Origin: an uncultured Ellagibacter sp.
GTDB lineage: Bacteria; Actinomycetota; Coriobacteriia; Coriobacteriales; Eggerthellaceae
Direction of reading: 5' to 3'
Assembly (NCBI GenBank): GCA_934654815.1
Contig: CAKUGU010000041.1
Location: 1 to 21,189 of the forward strand
Length of the DNA stretch: 21,189 bases
In this document: positions 16,225 to 21,189 of the stretch, one piece after another
Layout of the letters: the number at the start of each line of letters is the position of its first letter
Position numbering within the stretch: the first letter of the stretch is position 1
Made by a program: the position numbers and the translations under genes
The notes under the pieces: generated by a model
What the model saw: only the letters and a program-made list of their open reading frames with translations
Told to the model about the DNA's origin: nothing
Databases searched by the model: none

Positions 16225-18327
16225 ATGGCAGACACTCTGGATTTCCTGCTCGAGATCGGCACCGAGGAAATGCCCTCGGCCCCGCTTGCCAACGCGTCCA
16301 AGCAGCTTCCCAAGCTCGTCACGAAGATGCTCGACGACGCCGGGCTTTCCCACGGCGACGTCCGCGTCGTCTCCTCGCCGCGCCGTCTGGCCGCGATCGT
16401 CGCCGACGTGGCCTGCGCCACCGAGGCGGTGCACGAGGTCAAGCGCGGCCCCAAGGCCCAGATCGCCTTCGACGCCGACGGCAACCCGACCAAGGCCGCC
16501 GCGGGCTTCGCGCGCAAGTGCGGCGTCGACGCCTCCGAGCTTACCCGCAAGGTCGACGAGGACGGTAACGAGTACGTCTTCGCCGAGAAGAACGTGCCCT
16601 CCGAGCCCGCCGCGCCCATCCTCTCGAAACTGGGCCACGACGTCATCGCCGCTATCGAGTGGCCGAACTACCGCTCCCAGCGCTGGGGCTCCGAGCACGA
16701 GACCTTCGTGCGCCCGATCCGCTGGATCTGCGCGCTTCTGGGACCTGAGGTCGTGCCGGTGACGTACGCCGACGTGACGAGCGGGAACACCACCCGCGGG
16801 CACCGCGTCCTCGCCCCCGGCGAGCACGTCGTCGCGGAGCCGGCCGTGTACGAGGACGTGCTCAAGAGCGCCTTCGTGCTCGGGGCGGATGCTCGCGAGG
16901 CGGCCATCCGCGAGGGCATCGCCGCCATCGAGGCCGCGCGTCCCGGCTGCCGCGTCGACACGCCCAAGCGCATCTTCGACGAGGTCGTGAACCTCTGCGA
17001 GTGGCCGACCGTCCTCGTGGGGAAGTTCGACGAGGAGTTCCTCCGCGTCCCGCAGGAGATCATCTGCGAGTCCATGCTCTCCAACCAGCGCTACTTCCCG
17101 ATCTTCGACGCCGCGGGCAAGCTCACTCGCGAGTTCGTGATCGTTTCCAACGCCGACCCGAAGGTTTCGGACACCGTCGTCTCCGGCAACGAGCGCGTCG
17201 TGCGCCCGCGCCTCGATGACGCCAAGTTCTTCTTCGAGGAGGACCTGAAGCACCCGATGGAAGACTTCGTCGAGCGCCTCGGCATCGTCACGTTCCAGGA
17301 GAAGCTCGGCACGACCCTGCAGAAAGTGCGCCGCATGGAGAAGCTCGCCGGCGCGTGCGCCAAGGCCGCGGGCGAGGACGAGGCTGGCATCGCGAACGCG
17401 GTTCGCGCCGCGCATCTCGCCAAGGCCGACCTCGTGTCCCAGGCCGTCGTCGAGTTCACCAACCAGCAAGGCGTCATGGGCGGCTACTATGCCGAGGCCG
17501 CGGGCGAGGCTCCCGAGGTCTGCGCAGCCATCCGCGAGCATTACCGTCCGCGCTTCGCCGGCGACGAGCTGCCCTCCGGCACCTGCGGCAAGTGCGTCGC
17601 CATCGCCGACAAGCTCGACACCTGTTGCGGCATCTTCGCCATCGACGAGCCGCCGACGGGCTCGTCCGACCCCTACGCCGTCCGCCGCGCCGCCATCGGC
17701 ATCATCGCGATGCTTCGCACCATGCCGACGGTCGGCTTGAAGGACCTCATCGCGGCGTCGCTTTCGTCCTACACCGAGCAGGGGCTCGAGTTCGACCGCG
17801 ACGAGGTCGCGTCCAAGGTCGAGCAGTTCTTCGCCGGCCGCCTGAAGACGATCGCGAAGGACGAGGGCATCCGTCTCGACTCCATCGACGCCGTCTCGTC
17901 CGTCGGCGTGATCGACCCGGCCGAATTCATCGCCCGCGCCCGCGCGCTCGACACCGCCCGCGCCGATGAGCCCGAAGTCTTCGAGGCGCTCGCGAGCGCT
18001 TTCGCCCGTGCCCATAACCTCGCCGACGAGAGCCTTGGGCAAGAGGTCGACGCCGCGCTGCTCGGCGACGCGGAAAGCGCCCTGCTCGCCGCGTGCGAGG
18101 AAGGGGAGGAAAAGGTTTCCGCGGCGCTTTCGCGCAAGGACTTCGACGCCGCCTGCGGCGCCCTCGCGGCCTTGAAGGAGCCCATCGACGCGTTCTTCGA
18201 CGACGTCATGGTCATGGACGAGGACGAGAAGATCCGCGCCAACCGCCTGCGCCTGCTCAACCGCTTCGTCGGCGTCTTCGAGGACGTCGCCGACTTCGGC
18301 CTCGTGTCGAAGAAGGCGCACAAGTAA
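16225..18327 (+). CDS. glyS: Glycyl-tRNA synthetase beta subunit
   Basis: A 700-residue partner of GlyQ that binds tRNA-Gly. It begins with the diagnostic FLLEIGTEEMPS and continues with family blocks RPIRWICALLG, NQRYFPIFD, DDAKFFFEEDLK, EFTNQQGVMGGYYA (HD-like domain), EHYRPRFAGDELP and DPYAVRRAAIGI. A C-terminal anticodon-binding region ends in MDEDEKIRANRLRLLNRFVG. The length is normal. The ATG abuts the glyQ stop (TAAATG) with no strong internal Shine-Dalgarno site, which suggests translational coupling. The presence of the two-subunit enzyme, not the single-chain type used by many actinobacteria, is one reason for placing the window outside the classical Actinomycetes. Confidence 0.97.
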   Translation: MADTLDFLLEIGTEEMPSAPLANASKQLPKLVTKMLDDAGLSHGDVRVVSSPRRLAAIVADVACATEAVHEVKRGPKAQIAFDADGNPTKAAAGFARKCGVDASELTRKVDEDGNEYVFAEKNVPSEPAAPILSKLGHDVIAAIEWPNYRSQRWGSEHETFVRPIRWICALLGPEVVPVTYADVTSGNTTRGHRVLAPGEHVVAEPAVYEDVLKSAFVLGADAREAAIREGIAAIEAARPGCRVDTPKRIFDEVVNLCEWPTVLVGKFDEEFLRVPQEIICESMLSNQRYFPIFDAAGKLTREFVIVSNADPKVSDTVVSGNERVVRPRLDDAKFFFEEDLKHPMEDFVERLGIVTFQEKLGTTLQKVRRMEKLAGACAKAAGEDEAGIANAVRAAHLAKADLVSQAVVEFTNQQGVMGGYYAEAAGEAPEVCAAIREHYRPRFAGDELPSGTCGKCVAIADKLDTCCGIFAIDEPPTGSSDPYAVRRAAIGIIAMLRTMPTVGLKDLIAASLSSYTEQGLEFDRDEVASKVEQFFAGRLKTIAKDEGIRLDSIDAVSSVGVIDPAEFIARARALDTARADEPEVFEALASAFARAHNLADESLGQEVDAALLGDAESALLAACEEGEEKVSAALSRKDFDAACGALAALKEPIDAFFDDVMVMDEDEKIRANRLRLLNRFVGVFEDVADFGLVSKKAHK

Positions 18328-18342
18328 TTGAAGGATTTCGTT

Positions 18343-19212
18343 GTGCACGAGAACACGACACCCATACCGACGATTCACGTGATCAGCGACTCCGTGGGGC
18401 TGACGGCGCAGGCGGTTGCCCGCGCCGCCGCCACCCAATTCGGCGTGAGCAACCCCTGCATCGAGGTCCTGCCGAAGGTGCGCAACGCCGGCCAGATCGA
18501 GCGGTTCTTCGAGGATCACGCCGCGCGGCACCTGAAGGAAACGGGCTCCGACCAGCTGCTCGTCTTCTACACGATCGTGAACTCCGATCTGCGCCAGGAG
18601 CTCTCCGAGTACGTGTCGTCCCACACCAACATCGTCGCGGTCGACCTCATGACCGACGCGATCAATGCGATCGCGTTCACGTCGGGCCTCGAGCCGACCG
18701 CGAAGCCGGGCGGGCTGCACGTGGCCGATCAGAGTTACTTCCGCCGCATCGAGGCCATCGAGTTCACCATCGCCCACGACGACGGGCGCAACCCCCAGGA
18801 CCTCACCCAGGCCGACATCGTGCTCCTCGGCGTGTCGCGCTCTTCCAAGACGCCCACGTCGATCTACCTTTCCCAGCAGGGCTACAAGGTCGCGAACGTG
18901 CCGCTCGACCCCTCGACCGAGCCCCCGCGCGAGATCTACGACGTCGACCGCACGCGCCTGTTCGGCCTCATGACCACGCCCGACGTGCTCGTGAGCATCC
19001 GCGAGCGCCGTCTCGGCAACGCCGCCGGGGTCGCGAGCGAGTACGCCGACCCGTCGTTCGTCTACGAGGACCTCGAGAAGGCGCGCGCCCTCATGCGCAA
19101 GCTCGGCGCCATCGTCGTCCACACCGAACACCGCGCCGTAGAAGAGACCGCTCAGGAAATAATGCGGTACTACGAGCGTATCCATCCTGCTCAGACTGCT
19201 ATGATTAACTAG
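18343..19212 (+). CDS. Pyruvate phosphate dikinase regulatory protein (PDRP/PpsR family, DUF299)
   Basis: A 289-residue bifunctional enzyme. Family members inactivate their target by ADP-dependent phosphorylation of the Thr next to the catalytic His and reactivate it by Pi-dependent dephosphorylation. The fold starts with HVISDSVGLTA; further blocks are AIEFTIAHDDG (138-148) and the P-loop GVSRSSKTP (163-171). The GTG at 18343 is preferred because AAGGA ends seven bases upstream; a TTG at 18328, directly after the glyS stop, is possible but lacks such a site. The family also includes regulators of PEP synthase (PpsR), but the next gene is ppdK, so PPDK is the likely target. The 15-base gap to glyS suggests read-through from the glyQS unit. 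Confidence 0.94.
   Translation: MHENTTPIPTIHVISDSVGLTAQAVARAAATQFGVSNPCIEVLPKVRNAGQIERFFEDHAARHLKETGSDQLLVFYTIVNSDLRQELSEYVSSHTNIVAVDLMTDAINAIAFTSGLEPTAKPGGLHVADQSYFRRIEAIEFTIAHDDGRNPQDLTQADIVLLGVSRSSKTPTSIYLSQQGYKVANVPLDPSTEPPREIYDVDRTRLFGLMTTPDVLVSIRERRLGNAAGVASEYADPSFVYEDLEKARALMRKLGAIVVHTEHRAVEETAQEIMRYYERIHPAQTAMIN
19197..19205 (+). promoter_or_regulatory. Candidate extended -10 promoter for ppdK inside the end of the regulator gene
   Basis: TG at 19197-19198, one base, then TATGAT (19200-19205, one mismatch to TATAAT) form an extended -10 element over the last codons of the regulator gene. The -35 position is poor. Predicted start is near 19212, giving a leader of about 80 bases. This would let ppdK be expressed above its regulator. 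Confidence 0.35.
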
Positions 19213-19223
19213 TTCCCAAATTT

Positions 19224-19253
19224 GCGGCAGGGCCGTGAAGCGGTTCTGCCCGC
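19224..19253 (+). other. Hairpin between the regulator gene and ppdK
   Basis: GCGGCAGGGCCG (19224-19235) folds back on CGGTTCTGCCCGC (19241-19253): about 12 pairs including two G-T, one bulged C and a TGAAG loop. No T tract follows. It could protect or process the ppdK message, or act as a weak attenuator. Confidence 0.4.
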
Positions 19254-19294
19254 GTGAGGGCGATAAGGTAACCGGAGCTTGTAAGGAGAACAAG

Positions 19295-21189
<1,895 letters not shown>

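Noticed and set aside
15223..19293. A 1356-codon open frame on the - strand across glyQ, glyS and the PPDK regulator gene
   Set aside because: It is antisense to well-recognised genes, repetitive in Arg/Leu/Gly/Asp/Val and without domain logic. Strong G/C bias at third positions removes stop codons from the opposite strand.

Overview
This is a GC-rich chromosomal window packed with housekeeping genes, almost all on the + strand. Several things suggest an anaerobic, gut-type actinobacterium of the class Coriobacteriia, probably Eggerthellaceae: strong G/C bias at third codon positions, frequent GTG/TTG starts with good Shine-Dalgarno sites, a two-subunit glycyl-tRNA synthetase, pyruvate phosphate dikinase with its regulator, a DUF1847 protein, and the order tig-clpP-clpX-valS ... 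ffh ... rpsP-khpA-rimM-trmD-lepB-glyQ-glyS-regulator-ppdK. The lineage is an inference from gene content and remembered gene order; no search was possible.

Layout. 1-1919: the end of an unrecognised gene, a BioB/HydE-like radical SAM enzyme of unknown substrate, and a small cytoplasmic-looking leucine-rich-repeat protein, probably one operon. 1920-2151: a gene-free, hairpin-rich gap. 2152-2856: a DUF1847 cysteine-rich protein on the - strand, divergent from the next block. 2959-4580: trigger factor with a near-consensus promoter, a structured leader and its own terminator. 4712-9603: ClpP, ClpX and valyl-tRNA synthetase, ending in a strong terminator. 9603-10318: a single-gene unit for a small membrane protein with two zinc ribbons. 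10372-12498: SRP GTPase Ffh and a flavodoxin-fold protein with four clustered cysteines. 12488-13683: rpsP-khpA-rimM. 13712-18327: trmD, lepB, glyQ, glyS. 18343-21189: the bifunctional PPDK regulator and ppdK, which is cut by the window end.

The genes cover protein birth and quality control (trigger factor, ClpXP, SRP, signal peptidase), translation (two aminoacyl-tRNA synthetases, S16, its maturation factor RimM, the tRNA methylase TrmD, the KH protein KhpA) and the PEP/pyruvate node (PPDK and its regulator). I see no tRNA or rRNA gene, CRISPR array, insertion sequence, prophage or attachment site, and no gene-free stretch longer than 300 bases.

I did not find a clearly new system. The best leads are the orphan radical SAM enzyme at the left edge, competing RNA pairings in the 1976-2086 gap, a closed-helix leader before tig, two places where a terminator and the next promoter share bases, an Ala-rich insertion in TrmD, and the membrane double-zinc-ribbon protein.
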